DNA from: Amoebophrya sp. A120
Lineage: Eukaryota > Sar > Dinophyceae > Syndiniales > Amoebophryaceae
Direction: 5' to 3'
Assembly: GCA_905178155.1 (NCBI GenBank)
Contig: CAJINV010000002.1
Location: forward strand, 1,766,922-1,830,921
Length of the DNA: 64,000 bases
The translations under genes were made by a program, and so were the position numbers. The notes under the pieces were generated by a model, which saw nothing but the letters and a program-made list of their open reading frames with translations, was not told where the DNA came from and made no database searches. How positions within the stretch are numbered: position 1 is the first letter of the stretch; every line of letters starts with the position of its first letter. This document shows positions 35,400 through 46,316 of the stretch, piece by piece.

Positions 35400-36782
35400 T
35401 TACATAATGACGCAGCGGCACATTTCTTTGTCTACTTGTGCCACCCGTGCCTTCGTTTCTTTCAGTTCCGCCTGGATTGTGTCAACTGTAAAAATGCCTG
35501 GGTCTGGAAGAATCCAACTAGTCATGCTGATTTTGGCTTCTAAAATAAATCTGTATTGCATGAGCAGCAAAGAGAGTCCAAGTTTTGCTACACGGAAAGA
35601 GCATTTGTCATGCGGTAGCGGTATAGGCATCAGGAAGCCCTCACAAAATCTGTGACGCTAGGGCATGCATCACAGACATCAGGAGTCATGCAAAATGTGC
35701 ATGACAAGCCTGGCAATCTTCCAGACCCAGACATTTTTACATTTGATAGATTGCATCCATCTTCGCGTCCATCTTCGCCTCGAGCTATCCTTTTTCAAAA
35801 CGTCCCCACACCAAAGTTGTCATGCACATTAGCAAGCACAGGAGCATTTGCGATGCGCATTCCCAAGAGAGGCAATTCCAATCGTGTTCTGGAACTTGTA
35901 ATGCTGTAAACAGGATGAGGAGATGGATGTGTTATGCGGATTCCCTTGCTAAACTGCATTAAACTACAACCTGCAACTTGTCATGCGTGACTCGCAAAAC
36001 TTTCAGCTTTGTGTTGCAAAATTTCTATCTTGACTCTGGGGCGGAAACGTTTTTCCTCACAATACGAGCTTGTTGAGCTTCTCCACCAACTGGTTCCCCG
36101 CCGTGGCCGCCTCTGCCACGCTCCCCAGCCCCGCTTCCAACCCGCCGATGCGGAGCGCCGTCTATTGAGAGGAAAAATCCCCCCTCCCCATATCGAAAAG
36201 GTATGCTGCCGATAATTTGTGATGCAGATTCGTGACCACAATTCCTGTCTGTCTTGCGAGAAGACAAGGGCAGAAGCTTCCGCCCCATTATGGAAGCGAT
36301 TTATCATGCCGCTGGGCCTAGGGGGCCGCCGTTTGTAATGCTAAACAACTAGAGCCAAGCGCCAGTGCCTAGGCTGAGGATCTGGCTGCGATGCCTTATT
36401 GCAAGACAGCGCGCATTTGGGTACGGAAATCCAGCATCAGAAACTTCGTTTTGATATGGGGAGGGGGGATTTTTCCTTTTGATGCCGTCGTTTCTACGTT
36501 CACTGCAGTTTCCTGGAGCTTCAAGCTTACGGCACTTGGATCAATCGCCTGGCTCAGATTCGCAATCGCCATGTCTAGATTCGCCACGGTTGCGCACAAC
36601 GACTTCACGTCCTGGTGCGTCTGGATCACCCGGGGCAAGCTGCTGACCCCGCACTCGGCTCTATTGACAAAAAGGCCACTGGCGTGCCTATGCGCTACGC
36701 CGTTTTCTTTCGCCAAGATGTCACCCGCGTGACTGAGGTCGTTGGCACTCAGGAACGCTGTTGATCCCGGAGCGAGTGCCAT
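35400..36782 (-). CDS. Small helical protein, 165 residues, unknown function
   Basis: Exons 36782-36484, 36156-36065, 35780-35749 and 35474-35400 sum to 498 nt with no internal stop. The C-terminal half is a likely coiled coil (VEKLNKLEAKMDAKMDAIQ then AELKETKARVAQVDKEM), and the middle region (VKSLCATVANLDMAIANLSQ) is also heptad-like. No family is recognised. All three introns are elements from three different families (G, C, A), and the exon between the last two is only 32 nt. The start is the ATG of MALAPGST. Confidence 0.62.
35480..35748. mobile_element. Introner A14
   Basis: Family A with left terminus TGTC instead of TATC. Duplication GATTG. Removal joins KMDAI|QAELK. Nearly identical to A26. 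Confidence 0.92.
35786..36064. mobile_element. Introner C4
   Basis: Family C, duplication CGAGC. Removal joins KLNKL|EAKMD. Confidence 0.9.
36163..36483. mobile_element. Introner G1 (only copy of its family)
   Basis: Ends TATTGAGAGGAAAAATCCCC and GGGGATTTTTCCTTTTGAT, continuing inward as CCCTCCCCATAT / ATATGGGGAGGG. Perfect 6-base duplication GCCGTC. Removal joins NVETTA|LRIGG. Confidence 0.9.
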
Positions 36783-37763
36783 TTTTTTTGTCGCGAGACA
36801 CGCAACGGCAGAGGACAGACAAAATTTGATAAATTAATATGAGAGTGCTGAAAAATGAAACTCTGGAAATCTAGACTCTGTTGGTTACCTATTGTGAAAA
36901 ATTTTCCGGCTCGTTTCCCTCTTGCACAGCAAAAGTTTGCCGGTCAAAATATCGCAGCGTACGGCCGAGGACGGAAGCCAGGGGGTCACGCGGATATTAG
37001 TTTGCGGCTGAAACAGTAAAAGAGTAGTTGTGGCTTTAAACTTCTGAGGTAGCTTGCCATAGACGAGCTCTACGAACCACGATGCGTTTGCACGCGCCCG
37101 AATTGTCGCAAATGATTTGGTCACAGATCACACTGAGAGCTTGTGCCAATATCCATTTATGTCGCATACGAACGAGTTTCTTACATCTCTCGTGGAAGAC
37201 CAAAGCCGACTATTATCATCCTCATCAGATGCTTATGGACCGTGGATCGGCGACACCGAGCAGAGGAGGTTGACCGTTCGAAATACCGATGAAATTCGAA
37301 AAGTTAAAACAAGCAACGCACTCAATGCTCAGGACGAATGATCCCAATCTTGTTCTTCACAAACCGAAATAAAAGTACAACAGCAGTACCCAGAGTGGCG
37401 CCAAATGGAGACGCGAAAGGGAAAGCCTTTCTCGCGCCGCCCTATCACTGCATTTAGAAATTGCAATTTTACTTTTCGTTATTCAGGCTAAAATTTTTAC
37501 TTCTGAAACTGTAACTCATTCATTTGTTAGCGTACTCGTGTACGCGCAACATAGTTGCCCCTGCAGGTGGCCAGCTCCAGCTTTTCTAGGAAACACACTT
37601 ATTTACTAGCGAAACAGAGACTTATTTTCGAGAAACAAAACATTTTGAAGGTTGAACAAAAAAAGTGCTAAATTTTATCATTTCGAGGAACAGGCTTGCC
37701 AGTACAACTATTTTTCCTCACCAACTATAGTAGGACAACTGACATCAACAACAGCCATTTTCC
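36783..37763. other. Intergenic with second repeat copy
   Basis: Apart from the repeat at about 37447-37610, only short ORFs without recognisable motifs are present. Confidence 0.5.
37447..37610. repeat. Intergenic direct repeat, copy 2
   Basis: Second copy of the sequence at 35231-35395. It carries the extra GGTGGCCAGCTCC segment. Confidence 0.8.
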
Positions 37764-38255
37764 TCACTTCGCCTCCTCTGTCGCCCCGTAATTAGTACTC
37801 GCCACCACCGGCGCCCCGACCACCGCTTCCCCGCCCCACATCTTCTGACTATCTCCCGGCCCCCACAGTAGGCACACGTAGAAGTTGCCGAGGAACGGAA
37901 CGATACCGGAGGAAACCGCGCAGAACAGGTCGACAATGCCGTCACATCCCTGCCAGGTAAAAACCGCAACAACCGGAAACCAAAACCGGCAACACTGGTC
38001 TTTCGGGTGGCAGAAGCAGCAGAGGTACTTGGGCTCATCTGTTGTTTCCACCGCGAAAATTTTCTGCGGGCCGGGGGACCAGAGGAGGAGACTGTAAAGC
38101 CAGCCGGCCGCGCAGTTGGTACAGAGAAACGCGCTGATGATGATGGCAGCCGGGTCATCGCAACCCTGCCAGGCCCAGATTGCCAGAGTTGGACAGAAAA
38201 ACCGGCAGAAACAGGTGCGTGGATCGTAGAAGTCGACGACCGCCTTGTCGGACAT
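37764..38255 (-). CDS. Cys-rich protein with internal duplication, probably membrane-associated
   Basis: Intronless 163-codon ORF from ATG (MSDKAVVDFYD) to stop. Two halves of about 50 residues resemble each other: CRFFCPTLAIWAWQGCDDP and CCRFWFPVVAVFTWQGCDGI, each followed by a hydrophobic stretch (AIIISAFLCTNCAAGWLYSL; DLFCAVSSGIVPFLGNFYVC) and a GPG motif (WSPGPQKIF; WGPGDSQKMW). Sixteen or so cysteines and the hydrophobic runs suggest a small membrane-associated, disulfide- or metal-binding protein. It is loosely like Cys-rich PLAC8-type proteins but lacks their CCLPC signature. It is one of only two genes here with no intron found. Confidence 0.65.
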   Translation of the reverse strand: MSDKAVVDFYDPRTCFCRFFCPTLAIWAWQGCDDPAAIIISAFLCTNCAAGWLYSLLLWSPGPQKIFAVETTDEPKYLCCFCHPKDQCCRFWFPVVAVFTWQGCDGIVDLFCAVSSGIVPFLGNFYVCLLWGPGDSQKMWGGEAVVGAPVVASTNYGATEEAK

Positions 38256-38796
38256 CTCGTGTGGATTTTCGTAGCTTTAACAGTTCAGCTTTCAAGTCAT
38301 GGCAAGGCTCTGTTGTAATATCAGCATTTTCTACAGCTACTTTTTTTTTGGTGGAAGTTTTTTTGGAGCAGTTGGATGTTATCTAAAGTTACCAGCAATC
38401 TATGGGTGTGCTGGTGCGTATCTAGTATTTGATGGCGAATTTTATTCGCGAAATTTTGATGACCGTCAACCTCCACATCACTGTAACTGTCGCGTGCTCA
38501 CATCACTTTTGCATGGCCGATTTCCGTTTAACGCCCCTCTCTTTTCCCTTCTCGGTTTGGTTTCGACGATATATGAGTAGTTCGCTGTACGTAGTACTAG
38601 CAGCACAAAAGGTAGTACTTGTAGATAGAAGAAGAAGAACAACACCCGATAGGCTTGGTTGGCAAAAAGCTTCTTGCGTGGAGTGTCAATGCTCTTTGCT
38701 TCTTGTTCTTCTTCTTTCCAAGTCGATCATCCTGCAGACACAACACTAGACCAAGACCTCCACTATTGACCCACCTCTAGTTGTCCAGAAGAAAAA
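38256..38796. other. Intergenic, nothing certain
   Basis: A 93-codon plus-strand ORF from ATG at 38299 is hydrophobic at its N terminus, but it is the only candidate on that strand in this part and has no recognisable family. I do not call it. Confidence 0.4.
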
Positions 38797-41700
38797 TCAC
38801 AGTTCCAAGAAGTTGTCACTCAAATTTGACAACGACCGCAAACGACTGACGTCGTCTTTGCGCACGTTCTTCGTCCTCCTATCCACGACCACCTCGCCCG
38901 TCGGGCCGCGCACGACAAATTTTCCCTTCGTGATCTCCACGGTGCAGAGGGTTTATCAACTGCAAATACGTCTGGGTCTGGAAGGATTCAACTTGTGATG
39001 CTGTCTTTCGATTGTGCATAAAATCTGTACTGCATGAACAGCGATAGAGGTCCAGGTTTTACAACATGGAAGGGACATTTCTCATGCGGTATGGGCATCA
39101 GGAAGCCCCGTAAAGTTCTTTGATGCTAGGTCATGCATTATAGGCGTCATGGGTCACGCAGAATATGCATGACAAACCTGGCAATCTTTCAGACCCAGAC
39201 ATATTTGCAATGCATAGGGTTTCTTCGTCGCCGACTTTGAAGATGCCAATGGGCGCGGACTCCGGGAAGTCGACGATCTGTGATAGTAAGGTGATTTGTT
39301 GCTTTTGAAAATCTCTCATGCATAGACATGCATGTGAAACGCGTTCTGTCATGCATATGCGGCATCACAGTAGCAGTACCTTGATCCCTTTCTTGTCCCA
39401 CAGCTGCTTCAAATTTTTCCTCTCCCGTAGCATCCGCTCCCCCTCCGCGTCAAAAGCCGAAGCGATAGCCGCAGTTCGCTGTTTGCTAAACAAAGACCCG
39501 GGGTTGTTTATTTCGTCGTCGTCGATCGTCAATTCGTTCTCATCATCCTCGTAACTGATGATGTTTGGTTTTTGAATTTCCGGGTTATCGATGAGGTATG
39601 GGTTGGTGTTCCACTGGGTTAATGCCCTTTGCAAAACCAAATCCACGTCTTGATTCGTCGTGCAGTCGGAGGGGATCACGGTTTTTTTGTCGGGGATCCT
39701 CGGATCTGCTCGGAGCTGGAGGAGGAGGGACACGGCGGGCTGGGTTGATTTTGGTGTTTATGCGTTCTTGGAAGACAAAATGCATGGTGCGAACGAGACT
39801 CATAGCTGTGTTATGCAAAACCAAAAGGAAAAGATGCATGACAGAGACAGAATAAAGCAATGTCACTTCTATACCTTGTTGTTATATTTCGCGGCCCACC
39901 AGAGCGCTGTCCGCTGCATTCCCGATTCTCGAGTGTTGACCTCTGCGCGGAACTCCACCAAGAGTTTGATCAACCCAACCGAATCTTTTTCCTGCACCCA
40001 GGCGGAGTTCGTTCCGTGCCGGATCTTGTGCATGGCAAAAGTATCTGTATCGTTCTAGCAGAAACTACTGCATCACAAATTTATTCATAATGCTCAAATG
40101 GAAAAGTGAAATTTGTCATGCAAACAGACCAAAGAGCACATTGGTTTGTCATGCACAGACGCAATCAGTACAACATAAGCACGACACTTTTGCAATGCAT
40201 AGATTTTGTGCTTTATGAGGTAGATCAAGGGCGTTTCCCCAATGCCGTGGTTCCTCGCGTTCGGGTTGAAGCCGTTTTTCAGCAGGAATTCTACCACCTG
40301 ATACGCCTTCTGCGCTTGAATCCCGGAGAAGATCGCAGTAGAATTTGAGGCGACCTCGGCGTACTGCTCCACTTTCAAATGTTGCGTGAGCTCGTGGAGG
40401 AGAATGCGCACGACGTTCACGTTGCCAAAACGGCAGGCCTGATAGAGAAAGGTGGATGTTCTTGGGGGTTTGTTCAAGTGAGAATGTGCGGTTTGTCATG
40501 CACGACTTCATTCGATCGTGATTGCACAGAATGAGAGGAAGCAGAGAAGATTTTTTATACCTCGTGAAACCGCTGGCGCTGCGTCGCCGACGGTGCATGT
40601 GGTTTCTTTTTCTTCCCTCTAGAAGGCCCCCCGTCGGGCTCTACGATCTGCTGCTCTTCTTCATAGAGGTTTTCCGCCGTTGGCTTACTTGGTTTTGAAG
40701 GTTTTTTACTCCTCTGCTGTATTCTTGATGGTAGATCGTGAGGACTCCTTCGGTTTCCGCCGGATGACCTCGAGTTCGGATGATCGTGCTCAGTCGGTGG
40801 CACCATGGTGCTCGCCATAGACTGGTGGTCGGTGCTCGCTATGGTCTCCTCGTCTGTCGTATGCGACATCGGGAAATGGTCGACGAAAGCGTCTTCTACT
40901 CCACCCGGCGGCCCAGGTTCTCTCATGTGCCGGTATCCGTCGCAGAGGTCGCTGACTTCAAAGATGTCCTCAAGATTCGCAGCGAGGTTGTTGTTTTCCT
41001 CCACTAGATCTGTCATCTTTGTATGCACTGCAAAAGCATCGCGCTCGTACTAATCGAAATCATGCATGACAGATCTACCTTTTTACGCGAATCGGCATTT
41101 TTGCAAATTCAATTCTACTTCATGCTTCCCAAATTTGTGATGCGATTTATACTAGTACGATACTCTTGCAGTGCATACTTGGCCCGCTTCGACGATGATG
41201 ATTTCGAAGATTTGCTAGTGCTTGAGGAAGAACTCGATTTCGATTTACTCCTCTGCAAAGGGGGTGCTCTGTTTGAAGATCCCCCTGGAGGTGCCCTGTT
41301 GCTCCGCCTAATCGCCGCGGTGGATCCGCTGAGTGACTGTTGGAAGGAGAACTCCTTATCATAGTCGATCGAATTGTCCTGGTCTAATTGGTTTGTCATC
41401 ACACTGTCAGTAACCAAACTGTCGGATTTGCTTCTTCTTCGGGAAGAATTAGACGCAGAAGCTTTCGAGCTCGACCTTGTATTGCTACCGGTGCCACTGC
41501 TACTACCGCCTTTATTCGACGTAGAAGTTGTACCAGATTTCGAAGCTTTCCTCGCGGCAGAAGCACTACATCCGTACTGTTGTTCTACTTCTCCCATTAT
41601 CAACTGTAAAAATGTCTGGGTCTGGAAAAGTGCAACTTGTCATGCTACATCTGAATCATACAAAAATCTGTGTTGCATGATTACGAATAAAGCTGTTCAC

Positions 41701-43556
41701 TTTTGAGAAGGCCGAGTAGAGGCAGTTTGTCATGCGGAAAAGGCATAGTAAAGGTCTCACAGAATCTGTGATGCTGAGGCATGCATCACAGACCTCACAC
41801 GTCATGCAAAACCTGCATCACAAGTCTGGCATTCTTCCAGACCCAGACATTTTTGCAATCCATACCCATCTTCCACTTTTTCGCCACGGTGAGAAACGGA
41901 TCGTCAACGAACTTGTTCTATCAAATGCAAATATGTCTGGGTCTGGAGACTTGTGATGCTAAAATGTGCATGATGGAAACACTTCCGAATGCAGACCAGC
42001 ATGACAACTTTCCGGAGCTCTGTCTCATAGGCAGCCCGCATGAGAAACTGCGTTTTTGCATGACAAAAATGGCTGCGGCTTTTGTCGGTTCTTACGCAAT
42101 ACAGATTTCCCAGGAATGGAAAGCTAGCATTACAAGTTCCAACTTTCCAGACCAAGACTTTTTTACATTTGATATACCCATTTCGTTCACACTCGGTTCG
42201 TGGGTTAACCCGACCGGGTAACTCAAGTCCTTCGGTGGGTTTTTCTCCAGCTCGAGGAAGTCATCGGGCACTTGTCGTGTGTTGAACGCGGGTATGCATT
42301 GCAAATGTGTCTGGGAATGGAAAGCTGGACTTTGTAATGCATATCTTGCATTCCTGAAAAACCTGTGTTGCACGAGCAGCAAAAGAGCAGCTTGCTTTGT
42401 CATGCAGAAATACAATTCGTAATGCGTGCTAGGCATCAGAAAGCGTTCAAAAAACCTGTCATGCTTGGCTGCCATTGCAACCGTTTCACTCATGCGCATT
42501 TCAGCATCACAGGTTTCCAGACCCCGACGTATTTGCATTTGATAGCTGGTAAATCGTGGATGTCCGGATCACCATCGTCACTCATTCCCGGCTCGGATAA
42601 ATATTCCGGCGGTTCTTTCGCGAATAATCTCTGTTTCGAAATTTCTGCCGCGTTCACCAACTCCTCCGCTTTCCTCCGCTCCACAAGCATGTGGTTCAAA
42701 ACCTTCGAGTGCTTCGATTTCTGTTTAGTATTATCCCCGTTTTCAAACATTTCCAGCCCCTCGATCTCCGCATCGATACCGGTTAAAAAAGCGTCTAGTT
42801 GCGATTTGTTTTTGTTTTTCTTGTAGAAGGGAAGGACCGGCTTTAGGTTATTCTTTTTCGCTTCTTTCTCCTTCCGTTGCCTCTCCTCCTCTTTCTCCTT
42901 TTCGATCTGACTCGCCCGGGCTGCCCGCGTATTCATGATTTCCCAGGAATCCAAATTGTTGTTTTTCGACCTGGATTTGTAGAAATTTTTCCCGATGTTC
43001 TTCAAGGGAGGAAGAGCGGTGCTGTTCGCGAGAAGGGAAAAAGTGGAAGAGTTCGGGTTGTGAATTAAGTTGTCTTCGTTTTGGCTGTAACTGTTCTCAT
43101 AGATCGACATGTCCTGGTAGTCTGTGTCGTTGAAGGAGCTGCTATTCATCCCGATCGTATGCGAGTGCACAACTCCCCTCCCCCTCGTTTGTCATGCGAA
43201 ACCCCAAACCCAAGCGCTGCTTTGTGGCACTCTCGGCATGACAGATTCCGGAAGCCCAAACAGTACTACACTAGGCGCGTGCATTTGCCACGCACAGGCT
43301 CCACGTGTGCTGGTGTTTGTATTGCTGCTTATCCGATACAAATGAGGGAGAGGGGGGGTTGTGGACTCTCATAGATTGGCGCCCGGGTTGACATGGTAGA
43401 GGAGTAGAGGCTTGACCCATTGCTGCCTTTCCGCTTCCGCTTCTGTGACTGGATCAAATTCAGTGCCCGTTTTGCCTGCATGGGATCTAGTGGAGAAGTG
43501 CTGTTCAGCTGCGTCGGGGCCTGGATGCGGCCCCGGGTCGCGAAGGCGGTTGGCAT
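38797..43556 (-). CDS. Ankyrin-repeat protein, about 930 residues
   Basis: Exons near 43556-43374, 43152-42545, 42287-42175, 41913-41865, 41592-41178, 41016-40561, 40460-40202, 40021-39875, 39737-39380, 39277-39217 and 38948-38797. The first half is charged and disordered (ASQIEKEKEEERQRKEKEAKK) with a Ser-rich basic part. Ankyrin repeats begin after the GT-AG intron at 40461-40560: STFLYQACRFGNVNVVRILL, QVVEFLLKNGFNPNARN, GETPLIYLIKHK, LIKLLVEFRAEVNTR, MQRTALWWAAKYNNK, VSLLLQLRADPRIPDK. The C-terminal tail has a small beta-rich segment (CTVEITKGKFVVRGPTGEVV). Ankyrin arrays bind proteins; the partner is unknown. Other GT-AG introns are at 39278-39379 and 39738-39874. The reading phase across 40461-40560 is unresolved by one or two bases. 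The start is the ATG of MPTAFATRG. Confidence 0.8.
38954..39216. mobile_element. Introner A15
   Basis: Family A, duplication GGGTT. Removal joins GDEET|LCTVE. Confidence 0.93.
40027..40201. mobile_element. Introner B4
   Basis: Family B-like with diverged left end TGTGCATGGCAAAAGTATCT. Duplication GATCT/GATTT. Removal joins IKHKI|RHGTN within the ankyrin region. Confidence 0.82.
41022..41177. mobile_element. Introner B5
   Basis: Family B: ends TATGCACTGCAAAAGCATCG and CGATACTCTTGCAGTGCATA. Duplication CTTTG/CTTGG. Removal joins SKRAK|MTDLV. Confidence 0.9.
41599..41864. mobile_element. Introner A16
   Basis: Family A, duplication CCCAT. Removal joins KKWKM|GEVEQ. Confidence 0.92.
41919..42174. 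mobile_element. Introner A17
   Basis: Family A with good inverted ends but no matching flanks (TGTTC against TACCC), so the duplication has decayed. Dropping either five-base flank keeps the frame from SVNEM to KFVDD. Confidence 0.86.
42293..42544. mobile_element. Introner A18
   Basis: Family A; the left core is altered to GTCTGGGAATGGAAAG. Duplication GCGGG/GCTGG. Removal joins IHDLP|AFNTR. Confidence 0.88.
43158..43373. mobile_element. Introner D2
   Basis: Family D: TATGCGAGTGCACAACTCCC and GGGGTTGTGGACTCTCATA. Duplication GATCG/GATTG. Removal joins TRAPI|GMNSS. Confidence 0.9.
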
Positions 43557-44326
43557 TTTTAGTTGTACGATTTTTGCTGCTTGTGCTTCAGCAGAATGTG
43601 AAAACGCACGCTTTGTTGTTCTCGAAGTGAAGTGCTGTCAAGTTCCACCTTACCCTGATATAATTTCTGATTTACAACTTATAAGTGATTCACTAAAAAC
43701 GATGTCGCTCACAGGTGCGAACAACAACAAACACCTTTAATACGATTTTTTTCTCCCTCAAATCGCCCCGAATTCAAAGTCAATCATTTTTGCGCTCGTA
43801 GGGCGTGGTGCAAAAATTCTCTCACTTTTGCGAGGAAGAGAAAAGAAACAACACTTCTCCTCGACATTGGAATTTAACGAAAAAACGACAGTTTTGATGC
43901 AGCTGGCGGGAAAATAGGAGATAAAAAGCGCGGCTGAAGGCTGTCAACGAGCCGGCTTTATTGTTTTTGTCAAAAATTATTGGAAAAGCGGGGTGGTTTT
44001 CGTTTTACTTCTAGGAAGAAGGTTCATCACGGCAGTGTCGATGTGTATCTCAAATGAAGATGGCTATGCGATGTTTGCGCGTAAAATCTAATGTGTTTGA
44101 TAGCAAGCGTTCACTTGATCTTCCGCCCCCTTCATTTTAGCGTTTGCTTCATTTGTGCGATAGATTGAGACGAGAAACCAACCACCAGGTGTGGTCCTGT
44201 TGTCTCATCGCATTCTTGCCCACATTCTTCTTCCACCTCTGTGAAGAAGCACTCAAGTAAATGCGGTTGATGTGGTGATACAGTCGTTGGTGATCCACAA
44301 CTTCAAATCCTCTTATCTCCTCCTCC
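43557..44326. other. Intergenic, no gene
   Basis: Spacer between the ankyrin gene start and the SmB stop. No ORF of note, no introner ends and no RNA gene recognised. Confidence 0.5.
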
Positions 44327-45077
44327 TCACTGCGGCATCCCCGGCGGTCTCAAGCCCCGCGGTTGCATTTGGGACTGATTCGGTCCTCCGACCCCGCGAG
44401 TGGGTGCTTGCAGGCCCATACCCATCTTATTCATGGCAAGCGCGTTGCCGCCACCGCGACCCGCGACCGCTGCTCGACCGGGGCCGGCAGTGTGTTGTGT
44501 CGATTTTACCAAGTGCGCAGGAGGTGCCTCCGCCGTCATCGACATGACCTGATATTGATACATAGATGAGATTTTTTTCATACACACATACAAGTGTATT
44601 TGTCAGCAGACTGCTTTACATGATCATGATGCAAAATTTGATTTTGTCATACAAGAAACGCAACATCAACGATACATGATTCTTACCGTATCTCCTCGTA
44701 ACACCACCAATCCGATTACTCGCTTTACTTCTCTCTCCTCACCGGAGGCCTTGTGTTTGACTTTGCGGAATTCTTCTGTTTCGCCAAGTACCATGTTCAT
44801 GTACCTGATGTACAGCGAGTTTATATGTGTCATGGGAACAAGAAGTTGCCTTGCACGAGGCAAAATAAGTATGATTTCGCATGCAACAAGAGCAGCAAAA
44901 CAAGATCTGTATTGCAGATAGTCCATAACCGGCACCAAGATCAGAGAGGGCAAAAACTTTCTTATACTTGTCAAACGCCAGGAATGTTCCCACCAGCACC
45001 CTGCGGTCTTTTTCGTTTGTCGTCACCCTTACCCGGTAGTCGATCCAGGTTTGCATCTTCGTCTTTCGGTCCGCCAT
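44327..45077 (-). CDS. SNRPB: Spliceosomal Sm core protein B (SmB/B')
   Basis: One of seven proteins of the Sm ring that binds U1, U2, U4 and U5 snRNAs. Exons 45077-44968, 44804-44687 and 44548-44327 give 150 codons including the stop. Sm1 motif: WIDYRVRV, RVLVGTFLAFDKYMNMVLGE, TEEFRKVK. Sm2 motif: KRVIGLVVLRGDTV, followed by the SmB-specific MSMTAEAPP. The tail (AAVAGRGGGNALAMN, ATRGVGGPNQSQMQPRG in outline) is the Gly/Pro/Met-rich SmB tail, shorter than the animal one. Both introns are textbook GT-AG (AA|GTATAAG ... CATCAG|GTACATG; ACG|GTAAGAATC ... TATCAG|GTCATG), and neither has inverted-repeat ends. The gene bears on the window because its product splices the unusual introns around it. 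Confidence 0.94.
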
Positions 45078-46316
45078 TTTGGAAGAGGGTTGTTGGGAAT
45101 GAAGAAGAACTTGTTAGGTTGCGAAAACAATAAAGTCGTCAAACAGCAAAGTCGTAAAACTAAAAAGTGTCACTAGCGCAGCTCTGATAAAACTACTGTA
45201 GAACAACTAAACCCGTAGAGTTTGCGCACCTAAAAAACCACAAGGACGATTTAATATCACGTGTATAATTACAAGTACACCAATTCGGCCTGTCGTGAAA
45301 GAAAAGATTTTGTTTCAAAAGCGAAACCATAAACTTCGTGGGTCTAGCTCAAAACACAATGTTAGAACGGGAAAAACATTCGCGGATCCTCATGATATGG
45401 TTCGAGAGGAACTCTACTCGCTTAACCAACATCGGGAGACCAAAATAAAGCAGATCCTTCTTCTGAATTTAGATGAGTCACTAGGTTCTTATACGGAGCC
45501 GCAGGACACTTTTCCAGAAAAATCGATTTTTCAGTCGCGCAGCTGATAGGACATCGCTGCGTGTTCTGTACTAGGCCTATGTTCGATCGGATTGTATGTG
45601 CTCATGATCACTTTGAAACGCCGGACTATATCGAAACAACGAACAGGCAATCTTTTTCATGTAGAACAATTTTCAGCATAATTTTCAGCGTCTATGAACC
45701 TAAGTTGTTTGCTTGCGAAGACCAAAAGAAGATACTCCTCCGAGGCATTGTTTTTGCAGTAACGCCGATCCTCGCTATGATTTGCGTGTGGCGGTGTCCA
45801 GGTCAACATGCAGAAGTACTTAATAAACCGGGTGTGCTACAAAGTAGAGCCTATCGTGCACCAAGTCTAGTACAACTGTCTTCCGCAGTCGCCTCGGTGG
45901 CAGGCCGACGGCCGTTTTCGATTTCCGCCTCGATAGAATGAAAATTATCAGTGGCACAAAATGATCTCTTCGAAACAACGAGGGACCACGATGTTAGTTT
46001 GACAAGGTTGATTTGTGTTCTGCTCATAGCAAAAATATTTCAACAGCCAAAATTTCAGAATGTCGCTATCATGACATGCGAGAAATGATAAAAAGGAAAA
46101 CGCAACCCCACCAAGCCCGACCCGCCAGTGCCGAGTCGCATGACCTTTCTTGCAGCTGTATTTGACCAGCGACAGATCGACTTACAGGAGTGACTGAGGG
46201 AAACAAAATTGAAACAACTCGAGCTTCTATATTCTCGGAATAATTTTGTTGAAGACGTAACTTGGTGCAGCCCAGAAACTACATCAGATATGAGCATCAC
46301 CATTGTCCATACCTTC
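45078..46316. other. Intergenic, no gene called
   Basis: Plus-strand ORFs at 45295-45546 and 45561-45941 lack recognisable domains; the second has no ATG at its 5' end. No element ends are visible. Confidence 0.45.

Noticed and set aside
38299-38580. 93-codon plus-strand ORF with a hydrophobic N terminus
   Set aside because: Starts at an ATG but has no family match or supporting context. Too weak to call.
45561-45941. 126-codon plus-strand ORF in the spacer before the signal-peptide gene
   Set aside because: No ATG at its 5' end and no recognisable family; a lone plus-strand gene is unlikely here.
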